From: Paenibacillus sp. FSL W8-0426
Lineage (GTDB): Bacteria; Bacillota; Bacilli; Paenibacillales; Paenibacillaceae
DNA: 64,000 bases
Assembly (NCBI RefSeq): GCF_037969725.1
Contig: NZ_CP150203.1
Span: 5,162,001-5,226,000 of the forward strand
Direction: 5' to 3'
The position numbers and the translations under genes were made by a program. Positions 1 through 12,057 of this stretch are shown here, in pieces. The notes under the pieces were generated by a model. The model was not told the origin of the DNA. It did not search any database and was given only the letters and a program-made list of their open reading frames with translations. How positions within the stretch are numbered: the first letter of the stretch is position 1; each line of letters begins with the position of its first letter.

Positions 1-2
1 TC

Positions 3-1415
<1,413 letters not shown>

Positions 1416-1535
1416 TCCGGACCTGACAACGGGGTGTACCGGGTTCATTTACAGCATAAGCCGTCTTTGCGGCCTGGGTCCATTAAGTGGCGGCCCTTAA
1501 CCGACCGGCTCTGGTAACTCCCTCTGATCATACAA

Positions 1536-1583
1536 GAGGAGTATCCCTTATTGTCATGAAAATGGCATGGGATACTCCTTTTT
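1536..1583 (+). terminator. Rho-independent terminator after gdhA
   Basis: An 11-bp perfect stem AGGAGTATCCC (1537-1547) / GGGATACTCCT (1569-1579), with a 21-nt loop that can itself pair weakly, runs into T5. It lies 120 nt after the gdhA stop. Confidence 0.8.
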
Positions 1584-1727
1584 GTGTGCTTAACCGCACG
1601 TGCGATGACTCGAGTGACACGGAGGAAGAACAATCTGCCGAAGACATCCACTGCACCGAATACTTCTCGTTCTTTCGCAACCCTCTGGCACATGTATGTA
1701 ATGCCCCGTGCATACTTATAAAGTCTG

Positions 1728-1912
1728 TAACGAACCTGAGAGAGCCTTATTGCCCCCTATCTACGCTTGACCAAATTCTAACGAATCTCACGCACGTTAT
1801 TTCAATGATTTCGGGGCATCATTCCTCTTTTCACGTTCCTAAGGGTTTCTAATGTTCGTTAGCATTCCTAAGCCTCCAAAATCACCCTAATAAGGTGTTT
1901 AAGATTCGTTAG
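1728..1912. repeat. Four-unit intergenic repeat, copy A
   Basis: Four ~23-nt units of the form TAACGAAcCTgAgaCacgTTATT. Units at 1728-1751 and 1779-1801 are in forward orientation; units near 1838-1862 and at 1889-1911 are the reverse complement (for example AATAAGGTGTTTAAGATTCG). The same forward-forward-reverse-reverse order recurs at 10248-10430 and 46654-46835. Lies between two convergent genes. No ORF of note is present. The rest of 1584-2100 holds nothing else I can recognise. Confidence 0.8.
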
Positions 1913-2108
1913 CGCTCGAGCGGGTGAAGCTCAGGATTATCGTTGGCACTGCGGCATGAACATCGAGCACCTGCAACATTGAGCTCTGGTATGAGCATCC
2001 GGCGTCATCATTATTCGTATAGAACACCGAAGTGAGATTTGAGCACCAATATGAGCATCAAGCAACCGGCATTGGCAGCAGCAGCATTTCTCACCATCGC
2101 ATAACAAA

Positions 2109-2152
2109 AGAGCGAATCATCCGGCAATTCTCGTCCGGTATCATTCGCTCTG
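2109..2152 (-). terminator. Terminator of the PTS/GH140 operon
   Basis: Read on the minus strand, AGAGCGAAT...CCGG pairs with CCGG...ATTCGCTCT and is followed by TTTTGTT. It sits about 95 nt beyond the PTS stop codon and would end the four-gene operon. Confidence 0.75.
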
Positions 2153-2246
2153 ATTTCATTCGCTCAATTGATCGCTGGATACTCTATTATAATGTAGAAA
2201 CTCAATGACTTGGCTAGTAGCACCTCAGTGCCTTCTCAACCCAAAG

Positions 2247-4223
<1,977 letters not shown>

Positions 4224-4265
4224 TCATATCAATTCAACCAAATAACGGGTGTGTATTTTACGTTG

Positions 4266-5363
4266 TTACCTGATTTTTACTCCCATTTTTTGATTCGCTT
4301 TCATGGAAAACGATGCAGCCATCGCGGCGCTGATGCCTCCGGCCAGCTTGCCAACGATCATGGCGGTGACCATCTCTTTGTTCATCCCCGCCACAAATCC
4401 AAGGTGTCCCCCCAGAACGAATGAGCCGCTGACCGCAAAAGCGATGCTGACGACTTTGCCGCGCGAGTTCATGTCCTTGACCAGGCGGAACGTCGGGATG
4501 TTATGCGCAAGCGCGGCGACAAGCCCGGCCGTCGTTGAAGCATCCAGATTAAACCATTTGCCTGCCCGCTCCAATGGAGCTTTACAGGTCCGGTTGATGA
4601 CCTCCACCATCGGGAATGCGCCTGCGAGCACGATTGCGATCGTGCCTACGGTCATAATGCCTTCGGAAAAAGGCGCCATGTCGGGAACCAGCTCCCAACC
4701 GGTCAGCGTTTTGACGGCGATCGCCACCAGCCCGATCAGGGACAACAAGGTGATACCGCTTCCAAATATCTTAAACAACCTTACCGTCTGATTGGTGAAA
4801 AAGCGCAGACCCAGCATAATGAATATGGACAACATCACCGGAATCATCAGGTTTTTCAAAATGATCATGATGTCGATGCCGGCCGTCAATCCGCCGGCCA
4901 AACAGCCGATGGGAATGGTGCTGATGCCAATCAGAATGCCTTTGGCAAAGTACGGATGGTCCTTTTTCTCCACAATGCCCAGCGCAACCGGAATCGTAAA
5001 TACCAGTGTCGGGCCAAACATCGTACCCAGCAGCACCCACGAAAACAGGGCCGCCTGCTCACTCTGGGCCATCTGTCCTGCCAGCGCATAACCGCCCATA
5101 TCGACGGCCAAAATCGTATTGGCAAAGGAGGCAGGGTCGGCACCGATGGCTTCATACAGGGGAGAAATCAACGGAACCAGCAGGCTGGCCAGGAAGGGAG
5201 CCAATGAAACGATCCCTACCATAACCAGTGCCAACGTGCCCATCGCCATGATGCCTTCCGTGAACGCGTTTCCGAGTCCCCATCGGTTCCCGAACGCTTT
5301 GTCCGCAGCTCCCAGTACCAGAAAAAAGGCAATGACAATCATGACTAAATCATTGATGGACAT
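4266..5363 (-). CDS. EutH-family permease in a sugar operon
   Basis: A 365-residue hydrophobic protein with about ten membrane segments. Sequence blocks such as ILAVDMGGYALAGQMA, GTMFGPTLVFTIPVALGIV, ALAHNIPTF and GGHLGFVAGM are those of EutH, the putative ethanolamine permease. No other eut gene (ammonia lyase, microcompartment shell, EutR/EutV) is nearby. It lies 2 nt after the Gfo/Idh/MocA gene and before a PTS gene, so it is translationally linked to a glycoside operon. I infer a carbohydrate-derived or polyol substrate rather than ethanolamine, but the sequence does not show which. Confidence 0.85.
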   Translation of the reverse strand: MSINDLVMIVIAFFLVLGAADKAFGNRWGLGNAFTEGIMAMGTLALVMVGIVSLAPFLASLLVPLISPLYEAIGADPASFANTILAVDMGGYALAGQMAQSEQAALFSWVLLGTMFGPTLVFTIPVALGIVEKKDHPYFAKGILIGISTIPIGCLAGGLTAGIDIMIILKNLMIPVMLSIFIMLGLRFFTNQTVRLFKIFGSGITLLSLIGLVAIAVKTLTGWELVPDMAPFSEGIMTVGTIAIVLAGAFPMVEVINRTCKAPLERAGKWFNLDASTTAGLVAALAHNIPTFRLVKDMNSRGKVVSIAFAVSGSFVLGGHLGFVAGMNKEMVTAMIVGKLAGGISAAMAASFSMKANQKMGVKIR

Positions 5364-5365
5364 GC

Positions 5366-6409
5366 TTAAGCCTCTTCATACAGCTTCACCTGATGGGTGG
5401 CTGCACTGTCATACGTATCGAACACCAGCTGCAGGGTCCGGAGATTATCCACCCCGCTGGTCTGGAATTCCTCGCCCGTGTTCAGGCAATCAATGAAATG
5501 GGACTGCAGCTTGCGATGGCTGTCCTCATAGTTCAATTCCGTATGCTCGGCGACCACCGTTTCCACGCCGGCATTGTCGATCAAGGTCAAGCGACCGGTA
5601 TGGTACAATTTGATCGTTGCTTTGTCGCCTTCGATGATCAGCTGTTCTTTATGATCCGGCAGGACCCGATCCGGCAGAGGTTCGCTCAGTTCGCGGCGCG
5701 TCGCCCAGCTCATATCCATCAAGCCGACATAATCGGAATAGCCAAGCATCACCATGCCGCTGTCCTCGCCGACCGTGTGGCTGCTGACCTTTCTCGTTTC
5801 GGCATACAAGCGCTCCGGCTCGCCGAACAGGAACCGCCAAGTATCGAACCAATGCACGCCCATCTCGTAGAACAGCAGACGAGGCATATCCCTGAAGAAT
5901 GGCTGAGGCAGTTCGTTCTCGGGTGCAAATCGCGGCGAGTAATAATCGGTATGAATATACCGGATCGTATTCAACTGCCCTGCCGCTCCATCCACCAGCA
6001 ATTGTTTGATCAGCTGGAATGGTTGCAGCCAGCGCCAGTTCTCGGTAACCATCAGGCGTACGCCAGCTTCCTCGGCAATGCGTACCATCTCCTGCGCTTC
6101 CTCGATTGAACGGGCAAACGGCTTCTGGCACATGATATGTTTGCCTGCCGCCGCTGCCAGCTTCACCAGCTCCAGATGTGTTTCCGGCGGCGTAATAATA
6201 TCAAGCACGTCGATGTCGGCCTGCTCCAGCATCGCTTCCACATCCGTATAACGGATGTTTGCGGAGAGATCGAAACGATCCGCCTTGTCATTCAAGGTCG
6301 CTTCATTTCTGTCGCAAATCCCCGCAATTTCGGCATCGGCAATGAACTGCCAAGCCTTAATGTGTTTTTCCGACCAGTATCCCGTACCTACGATACCGAT
6401 TTTCCACAT
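5366..6409 (-). CDS. Gfo/Idh/MocA family NAD(P)-dependent oxidoreductase
   Basis: Cytoplasmic oxidoreductase acting on sugars, inositols or related alcohols. The N-terminal Rossmann fold starts KIGIVGTGYWSEKHI; the conserved EKP-type signature appears as MCQKPFARS near residue 95, with Gln in place of Glu before the catalytic-site Lys. The C-terminal alpha/beta domain holds the GVHWFDTWRFLFGEP motif. ATG at 6409 is preferred over GTG at 6418 because AAAGAGG sits 6-7 nt before it. Second gene of the GH140-Gfo-EutH-PTS operon. The EKP to QKP change is worth noting but occurs in the family. Substrate unknown. Confidence 0.88.
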   Translation of the reverse strand: MWKIGIVGTGYWSEKHIKAWQFIADAEIAGICDRNEATLNDKADRFDLSANIRYTDVEAMLEQADIDVLDIITPPETHLELVKLAAAAGKHIMCQKPFARSIEEAQEMVRIAEEAGVRLMVTENWRWLQPFQLIKQLLVDGAAGQLNTIRYIHTDYYSPRFAPENELPQPFFRDMPRLLFYEMGVHWFDTWRFLFGEPERLYAETRKVSSHTVGEDSGMVMLGYSDYVGLMDMSWATRRELSEPLPDRVLPDHKEQLIIEGDKATIKLYHTGRLTLIDNAGVETVVAEHTELNYEDSHRKLQSHFIDCLNTGEEFQTSGVDNLRTLQLVFDTYDSAATHQVKLYEEA

Positions 6410-6476
6410 ACGTTCCACCTCTTTTACAAAATCAATCCCTGTCAGGGCTTAAGTCCTTCGATTCGGACTTCTCATC

Positions 6477-7751
6477 TTACTTCCGTGTACCCACAATGAC
6501 GACGTCATGCTCGAAAGCATGCATCGGCAATACGCCGTATCCGTTCTCGCGCACGGCATCCGTTTGGGCGAAACGACGGTTCACCAAATCGATTGTCGTG
6601 AAGTCGTACTCTTCCACCGGGAAGTCGAGCTTTACTTTCGTGTTCACCGGCACGTACAGCACCACGGTATTTTCGTTGCCAGCAGCGCGAATTTCGCGCG
6701 TCTTGTTCTGCACGATGTCCAGCGGTTGCAAGCCTACCAGGCCATAGTTTTCGAACAGGTACTTAATGAAGGAATAATCCCATGCTCCCTCAAAACGCAG
6801 AGCCGATCTCCAATCGTAAGGGCTGTCGAAACCTTCTCCCTCCACGATGCCGAACGATTTTCCTTTTTTGTGCCAGCTCCAGATGCCATGCGCTCCGTAC
6901 GTCACTCCGGCTCCTCCGCCAGCCAGCAAGCTTTGCCATGCAGCTTTGCGTGCATCCGCGGCAGAATAACGTCCGTACACGTTGCGGCTGTAACTGATTT
7001 GCTCGTAGCACGGCTCGCCGTTAATGACAGGACGAACAGGCGTTTTATTATAGAAATGCTCTGCAATTTCGTGAGCCATGTATTGGAACTCCGAGTTATG
7101 ACCCGATTGGTACATATAAAAGTCAAGTCCCTCATGCTCCGTGAACACTTCGGGAATCTCCCGCAGCCTTCCCTGAATGTGGAGCGTCGTCACGCTTGCC
7201 GGGCTAATGCGTTTCACGATTTCCAATGCGGCCAGATAATACGCGTTCGCCTCATCGGAAGGAAAATCCGTGTCGCCGCTCACCAGATAGATCGGGTCAT
7301 ACTTCGAGAAACGCTGCACGACATGGGTGACATACGGTTCAACCGCTGCGATCGGCATCTTGGCATTTTTCTGCAACGGCGTAGCCCATGTATCCGGCAC
7401 ATAGTTGCACCACAACAGGACAAGCGCAGGCGTGAATCCTCTCTCCGCGGCCATGCGCACCATTTGTTCGGCACGGTCGAAATACGCCTCGTTCAGTGCC
7501 GCATAGTCGTAAGATCCATCTTCTTGTAAATGAAAGGGTTCCCAATTGAGATCCGATCCGCTGGCGTCCCATTGACGAAGCACGTTCATCTGCAGCACGT
7601 TGAATCCCTGCATTTTGCGATAATCCAGGTATTCCTCCCACTCTTCCAGCGTAGCGTTCGTAAACGCGCTCCAGACCGTATCCGCCAGGTAAAACATCGG
7701 TTTGCCATGCTTCTCCAGCGTTCTTCCGTTTGCAGCAACCGTTATCGTCAT
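6477..7751 (-). CDS. DUF4038 / GH140-like glycoside hydrolase
   Basis: A 424-residue (beta/alpha)8-type protein. The start GKPMFYLADTVWSAFTNATLEEWEEYLDYRK, the NVLRQWD segment and VNGEPCYE near residue 245 match the DUF4038 family, which contains GH140 apiosidases acting on pectic side chains. No signal peptide, so it should act in the cytoplasm on imported glycosides. ATG at 7751 follows GAAAGGAGC. First gene of the operon; faces a LacI regulator across 308 nt. Activity (apiosidase or another alpha/beta-glycosidase) is inference. Confidence 0.85.
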   Translation of the reverse strand: MTITVAANGRTLEKHGKPMFYLADTVWSAFTNATLEEWEEYLDYRKMQGFNVLQMNVLRQWDASGSDLNWEPFHLQEDGSYDYAALNEAYFDRAEQMVRMAAERGFTPALVLLWCNYVPDTWATPLQKNAKMPIAAVEPYVTHVVQRFSKYDPIYLVSGDTDFPSDEANAYYLAALEIVKRISPASVTTLHIQGRLREIPEVFTEHEGLDFYMYQSGHNSEFQYMAHEIAEHFYNKTPVRPVINGEPCYEQISYSRNVYGRYSAADARKAAWQSLLAGGGAGVTYGAHGIWSWHKKGKSFGIVEGEGFDSPYDWRSALRFEGAWDYSFIKYLFENYGLVGLQPLDIVQNKTREIRAAGNENTVVLYVPVNTKVKLDFPVEEYDFTTIDLVNRRFAQTDAVRENGYGVLPMHAFEHDVVIVGTRK

Positions 7752-7799
7752 TTCTTCTGCTCCTTTCGATTGAAGATCAGCTAAATGAATATGGATCAG

Positions 7800-7990
7800 A
7801 ACTAAACAAACAAAAAAACATTAGATTAATAAACTAAACTATTAATTGTAATTTAACTTAAATTAATATAATTTCAGTTCCGAATGCAAAATGAATACGT
7901 TTTACAATTGCATATTAGCACTCAATTTATAAACAGTCAATGTTTTTTTCAGTTTTGTTTTTATATATTTTAGTTAAGTTTAGTTTAGTT
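7800..7990. promoter_or_regulatory. Divergent promoter with AACTAAAC / GTTTAGTT sites
   Basis: AT-rich spacer between the GH140 operon and the divergent LacI gene. AACTAAAC occurs at 7800-7807 and 7832-7839, and its complement GTTTAGTT twice in overlap at 7978-7990. Opposed copies on both sides of the spacer suggest regulator sites, probably for the adjacent LacI protein; this is inference from position and repetition only. Confidence 0.5.
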
Positions 7991-8059
7991 GAAGGACTGA
8001 AAGTTTAGATGAAATCGTGGTATACTGAACATATGCATTTCATGGTAGGAGGTTGTACG

Positions 8060-9103
8060 TTGAAAATCGATGATATCGCGAGGCTTGCTGGCGTTTCCAA
8101 AGCAGCTGTGTCTCTTGCCTTTAACAATAAACCGGGTGTAAGCGAACAGACCCGCGAACATATACTGGACATTGCCCAGGCCCATGGCTACAAACCAAGA
8201 ACGATCAAGACTGGCAGGGAGTCCCATAAATCGCATGCCAATGCTATTATTCGTTTCGTTGCCTGCAAAAATACAGATATCGTCACCGAGCATTACGATA
8301 CGCTTCCGTTTTTTAACGAATTGATCCACCACATTACGGATCAGGTCAAACAGCATGGCAGCACGCTCGTCATCTCTTCGATTGACGTAAACGACCTGGA
8401 ACAGGAGCTGCCTAATCTGGAAAAGGATCAGCCTACCGCCGGCCTGTTGGTGCTGGGAACCAACTTGACACCGCCCATGATTGAACGGATTCAAGACATC
8501 CACCGAAATGTCGTCATTCTGGATACGTGTTTCGATCATTTGGATGCCAACTTTGTCTCCATCAACAACTCGCTTGGGGGATACCAGGCGGGCAAACATC
8601 TGATTGGATTGGGCCATCGCCGCATCGGTTATGTGAAATCCCGAGCTCGCATTTCCAATTTCACGAAACGGGAGGAAGGCTTCATGGCCGCGCTTGCCGA
8701 GCAGCAATTGAAGGTCGACGACGCGTTGACTTTCGAATTCGAACCGATGATGGTCATGCCGCAGGACCGGTTCCAGCAGTCCATCCGGGAGCTGAAGGAG
8801 CTGCCGAGCGCGATTTTCTGCGAAAACGACTACATGGCGATCAGCGTCGTCAAATCGCTGCAAAACGTGGGGCTTCGCGTCCCTGAGGACATTTCGGTCA
8901 TGGGCTTCGACAACATCTTCGAGGCCAAAGTGATCAGCCCCGAACTGACGACCGTGCATGTCAAGAAAGACGCTTTGGCGCAAACCGCCGTAAGGCTGAT
9001 GATGGACCCTCTGAATCAGACGGCCAATGTCGCGAGCAGAGCCCATATTTGCGTGAATACCGAAGTGGTCGAGCGCCGCTCGTGTGCCCGAGTAAGCCGT
9101 TAA
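8060..9103 (+). CDS. LacI/GalR-family transcription regulator
   Basis: Sugar-responsive DNA-binding regulator. The helix-turn-helix begins at once (KIDDIARLAGVSKAAVSLAFNNKPGVS) and is followed by the periplasmic-binding-protein-like effector domain, with NNSLGGYQAGKHLIGLGHRRIGYV near residue 175 and FDNIFEAKVISPELTTV near residue 285. The TTG at 8060 is chosen because TAGGAGG lies 7 nt upstream and the HTH then starts at residue 2; the longer reading frame from 8009 has no ribosome site. Divergent from the GH140-PTS operon, which it probably represses. Confidence 0.9.
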   Translation: MKIDDIARLAGVSKAAVSLAFNNKPGVSEQTREHILDIAQAHGYKPRTIKTGRESHKSHANAIIRFVACKNTDIVTEHYDTLPFFNELIHHITDQVKQHGSTLVISSIDVNDLEQELPNLEKDQPTAGLLVLGTNLTPPMIERIQDIHRNVVILDTCFDHLDANFVSINNSLGGYQAGKHLIGLGHRRIGYVKSRARISNFTKREEGFMAALAEQQLKVDDALTFEFEPMMVMPQDRFQQSIRELKELPSAIFCENDYMAISVVKSLQNVGLRVPEDISVMGFDNIFEAKVISPELTTVHVKKDALAQTAVRLMMDPLNQTANVASRAHICVNTEVVERRSCARVSR

Positions 9104-9150
9104 CTTAGCCACACCATTGATATTGATACGAACTAAAGGAAGTGTTCCCA

Positions 9151-10029
9151 TTGTTGAATATCCGTTCCGCTACGAGCGGCAATCCGCATTTGGCGTCCGA
9201 TTGCGAGCAATGTTTCGGCTTGTGCTGCGTGGCGCTGCCCTATGGCAAATCCTCCGATTTCGCCTTTGACAAACCGGGCGGCACGCCCTGCACCAATCTG
9301 GGACAGGATTATCGCTGCGGCATCCATGACCGGCTTCGGCAGAAAGGCTTCAAAGGATGTACGGTCTATGATTGCTTTGGCGCCGGGCAGAAGTTATCCC
9401 AAGAGACATACGCAGGCAAGGACTGGAGACAACATCCGGAACTGGCTGCGGAGATGTTCGACTGCCTGCCGGTCCTGAAACAGATTCACGAGATGCTCAG
9501 TTACGTGCGGGAAATGCTTCAGCTTCAGGACACCCGATCTATTCATGCCGAGCTGCAGCACGCTTATGAAGAAACAGAGAAGCTGGCCAACCTGGAGCCT
9601 GCCGCAATGCTGCGGCTGGACCTGCCTGCCCATCGCTCTGTCGTGAACGACCTGCTGCTGCAAGCCAGCGAAATGGTCCGTGCCAAAGCCTATTCCGATG
9701 CAGGCGCAGGTGGTCATCGCTCGGGCTCCGGGAAAACCAAACGCAAAAAGCTCTCCGGTTGGGATTTCCTCGGTGCCAAGCTGAAGGGCGCCGACCTTCG
9801 CGGGACCAGCTTCCGCGGTGCAATTATGATCGCGGCGGATCTGCGAAATGCCGACATGCGAAGAACAGACCTGATCGGCGCGGATTTGCGCGATGCCGAC
9901 CTGAGTCATGCCGATTTGCGGGAGAGCATTTTCCTTACCCAATCCCAGATCAATTCGGCCAAAGGCAGCCGGGAAACCAAGCTGCCGACACATCTGAAAC
10001 ACCCTGAACACTGGCTGAAGAGCAGCTAG
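9151..10029 (+). CDS. Cys-cluster plus pentapeptide-repeat protein
   Basis: A 292-residue cytoplasmic protein. The first ~85 residues hold a Cys pattern CEQCFGLCC ... PCTNL ... RCGIHDRL ... GCTVYDCFGAGQ, resembling YkgJ-type metal-chelating clusters. A helical middle (about 90-190) is followed by a basic stretch KTKRKKLSG and about ten pentapeptide repeats of the A(D/N)Lxx type (about 205-260), which form a right-handed beta helix. TTG at 9151 is preferred because AAAGGA is 10 nt upstream, while GTG at 9142 would be 1 nt from it. Only 47 nt after the LacI gene, so possibly cotranscribed. Function unknown. Confidence 0.8.
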   Translation: MLNIRSATSGNPHLASDCEQCFGLCCVALPYGKSSDFAFDKPGGTPCTNLGQDYRCGIHDRLRQKGFKGCTVYDCFGAGQKLSQETYAGKDWRQHPELAAEMFDCLPVLKQIHEMLSYVREMLQLQDTRSIHAELQHAYEETEKLANLEPAAMLRLDLPAHRSVVNDLLLQASEMVRAKAYSDAGAGGHRSGSGKTKRKKLSGWDFLGAKLKGADLRGTSFRGAIMIAADLRNADMRRTDLIGADLRDADLSHADLRESIFLTQSQINSAKGSRETKLPTHLKHPEHWLKSS

Positions 10030-10247
10030 GAGTCGGCTGTAGGCCGATCCTGATGTATCTTGCCGCTGGCGAAAAGATGGGACATCGGACCACGGAGATA
10101 GCCTCTTGGTGCGGCTCGTCAGATGTGCCTCACACGAGTCCGGAGGACGCGTACTGACGCTGCACAACATACGATAGACACTCGCAAGTGGCAACATCTC
10201 CGTGGATGTTGGCACCCGTACGGGTCATGTTCACGTCATGGAAATTT

Positions 10248-10430
10248 TAACGAACCTGAGGCACCTTATTTAACCCTTTTTCGACCTCAAAAAAATCTAA
10301 CGAACCCTAGACACGCTAATTCGCCGATATCTTGCCCATAATAACCCAAACATCCTAATTAAGATGTCTCAGGTTCGTAAGACGATCGACCATCGCCCAA
10401 ACAACCTAATAAGGTGCGTGAAGTTCGTCA
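10248..10430. repeat. Four-unit intergenic repeat, copy B
   Basis: Forward units at 10248-10270 and 10298-10321, inverted units at 10357-10380 and 10408-10430. Same unit and same order as the copy at 1728-1912. Lies between convergent genes. The remaining noncoding sequence 10030-10247 shows no gene. Confidence 0.8.
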
Positions 10431-10532
10431 GAGCGGGAACGTACCTCGCGTGCGAGTTATATTCGAGTGCGCCGAGGAACCTTTGAGCACGATCCGAGGA
10501 AATTGAGCGACTACGCTAAATCCCTATAACAC

Positions 10533-10586
10533 AAAAGGAGCAAACCTCACCCGGATATGCTTGTCCGGCAAGGTTCGCTCCTTTTT
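10533..10586. terminator. Bidirectional terminator between convergent genes
   Basis: AAAAGGAGC...AACCT...CCGGA pairs with TCCGG...AAGGTT-GCTCCTTTTT. T-runs on both strands suit termination of the pentapeptide gene from the left and of the dehydrogenase gene from the right. Confidence 0.75.
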
Positions 10587-10641
10587 GATAGAGAGAAGTG
10601 CTTTTAGCAACTCATCCCTATACTTGTATGAATATTGACGA

Positions 10642-11619
10642 TTACAGCAAGTCGCGACGAAGCTCGTCCGCAGATTTCGGGGACAGGTGGCCCAGCGGAA
10701 TGTCAAATACCGTTTTGGCTCCCTTGTGTCCTTCGCCGCTCAAACGATGTGCCGCTCTCGCATATGCAACCAGTACGCTGGCCGTGAATTCGGGATTGCT
10801 GTCCAGCTTCAGGCCAAACTCGATGATTTGCTTCGAGCCTGCTCCTGTAACTCCGCTGCGAATAACGAAACCGCCGTGCGGCATGCCTGCATGCTCGGAT
10901 TTCAATTCTTCTTCGGAAATGAACGTTACCGTTGTATCGTAATCGGCAAAATAGTTCGGCATCGAAACGATCGTTTCACGAATCTCGTCGTGGTTCGCGC
11001 CTTCTTCGGCTACGACGAAACATTGTCTCAAATGTTTCTCGCGCGTAGCAAGCTCAGGCGTTTCGCCTGCGCGAATGCGATCGATGACTTCTTCTACCGG
11101 AACGGTGTATTGCACGCCGGCTTTGACGCCAGGTACGCGTCGGATCGCATCGGAGTGTCCTTGGCTTACGCCTTTGCCCCAGAACGTATACTCTTTGCCT
11201 TCAGGCAAAATGGATTGTGCCAACAGGCGGTTCATGGAGAACAAGCCCGGGTCCCAACCCGTAGAAATCACGCTGACATGTCCGCCTTGCTCTGCTGCCG
11301 CGTTTACAGCGTCATAGAACTCAGGGATTTTGGCATGCGTATCAAAGCTGTCCACCGTATTGAACAGACGCGCAATGACAGGTGTTTGCTCCGGAAGATC
11401 GGTAGCGGAACCGCCGCACAGAATCATGACATCGATTTTTCCGATGTATTGCTCGGCTGCGGAGATATGTTCGAAGTGAACAGCCGGACCCTCGGCAACC
11501 ATTTGTTCCGGGTTACGGCGTGTAAATACTGCGATAAGCTCCATGTCCGGGTTTTGCGCGATGGCTTTCTCGACGCCTTTACCCAGGTTTCCATAACCTA
11601 CAATCCCTACTCTTACCAT
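10642..11619 (-). CDS. ddh: meso-diaminopimelate D-dehydrogenase
   Basis: NADPH-dependent one-step amination of tetrahydrodipicolinate to meso-diaminopimelate, in lysine and peptidoglycan precursor synthesis. Rossmann loop VGIVGYGNLGKGVE at residue 4, CGGSATDLPEQTP near 75 and STGWDPGLFSMNRLL near 135 match Ddh; 325 residues is the family length. ATG at 11619 is chosen over 11643 because GGGAGAGG lies about 7 nt upstream and the Rossmann motif then begins at residue 2. Single gene ending in a strong hairpin. Confidence 0.92.
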   Translation of the reverse strand: MVRVGIVGYGNLGKGVEKAIAQNPDMELIAVFTRRNPEQMVAEGPAVHFEHISAAEQYIGKIDVMILCGGSATDLPEQTPVIARLFNTVDSFDTHAKIPEFYDAVNAAAEQGGHVSVISTGWDPGLFSMNRLLAQSILPEGKEYTFWGKGVSQGHSDAIRRVPGVKAGVQYTVPVEEVIDRIRAGETPELATREKHLRQCFVVAEEGANHDEIRETIVSMPNYFADYDTTVTFISEEELKSEHAGMPHGGFVIRSGVTGAGSKQIIEFGLKLDSNPEFTASVLVAYARAAHRLSGEGHKGAKTVFDIPLGHLSPKSADELRRDLL

Positions 11620-12057
11620 TTGCGATCCTCTCCCTGTCTTCATCTATAGTTGCTTTGCTATGTAAATGGAACAAGTCCGATTACCGTTCAGTCCAAGGTT
11701 CGATTTACATACTATAAATATATAACATACCATGTGACTTGTCAGGTTTCCAGTTTAAATCGCCATTTTACAGAAAAAAATTTTCCGCGTTACCGGAGGA
11801 AAGGGTTAAGGCGGCATCGAGCATTCTTTTTCGCTGACAGGTGATATTTTGTTGGCCCAAGGTCGATCTGGCAAATAAAGGACCCTCATTCGTTATCAAT
11901 GAAAAAGCCCTGAAACCCAAAACAGCCTCGATGCTGCCATGGACGCAGGACATGTTTCAACGTCAATCTTGTTCACCGCTTGTTCTTGCTGGTCATTAAT
12001 GAGATACACTCCTTGCTCGATTCATCACGGCAGCTTGCGCGCAGCTCCAGCTTCCCT
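11620..12057. other. Gene-poor spacer
   Basis: 438 nt between two minus-strand genes. It contains the AT-rich ddh promoter region (11650-11770) and two short unconvincing ORFs without ribosome sites. I see no RNA gene or repeat in it. Confidence 0.5.

Noticed and set aside
7985..9151. 388-codon minus-strand frame over the LacI gene
   Set aside because: Antisense shadow; the plus-strand product has a full HTH and effector domain.
11768..11953. 61-codon minus-strand frame in the spacer after ddh promoter
   Set aside because: No start signal, no similarity, composition unlike neighbouring genes.
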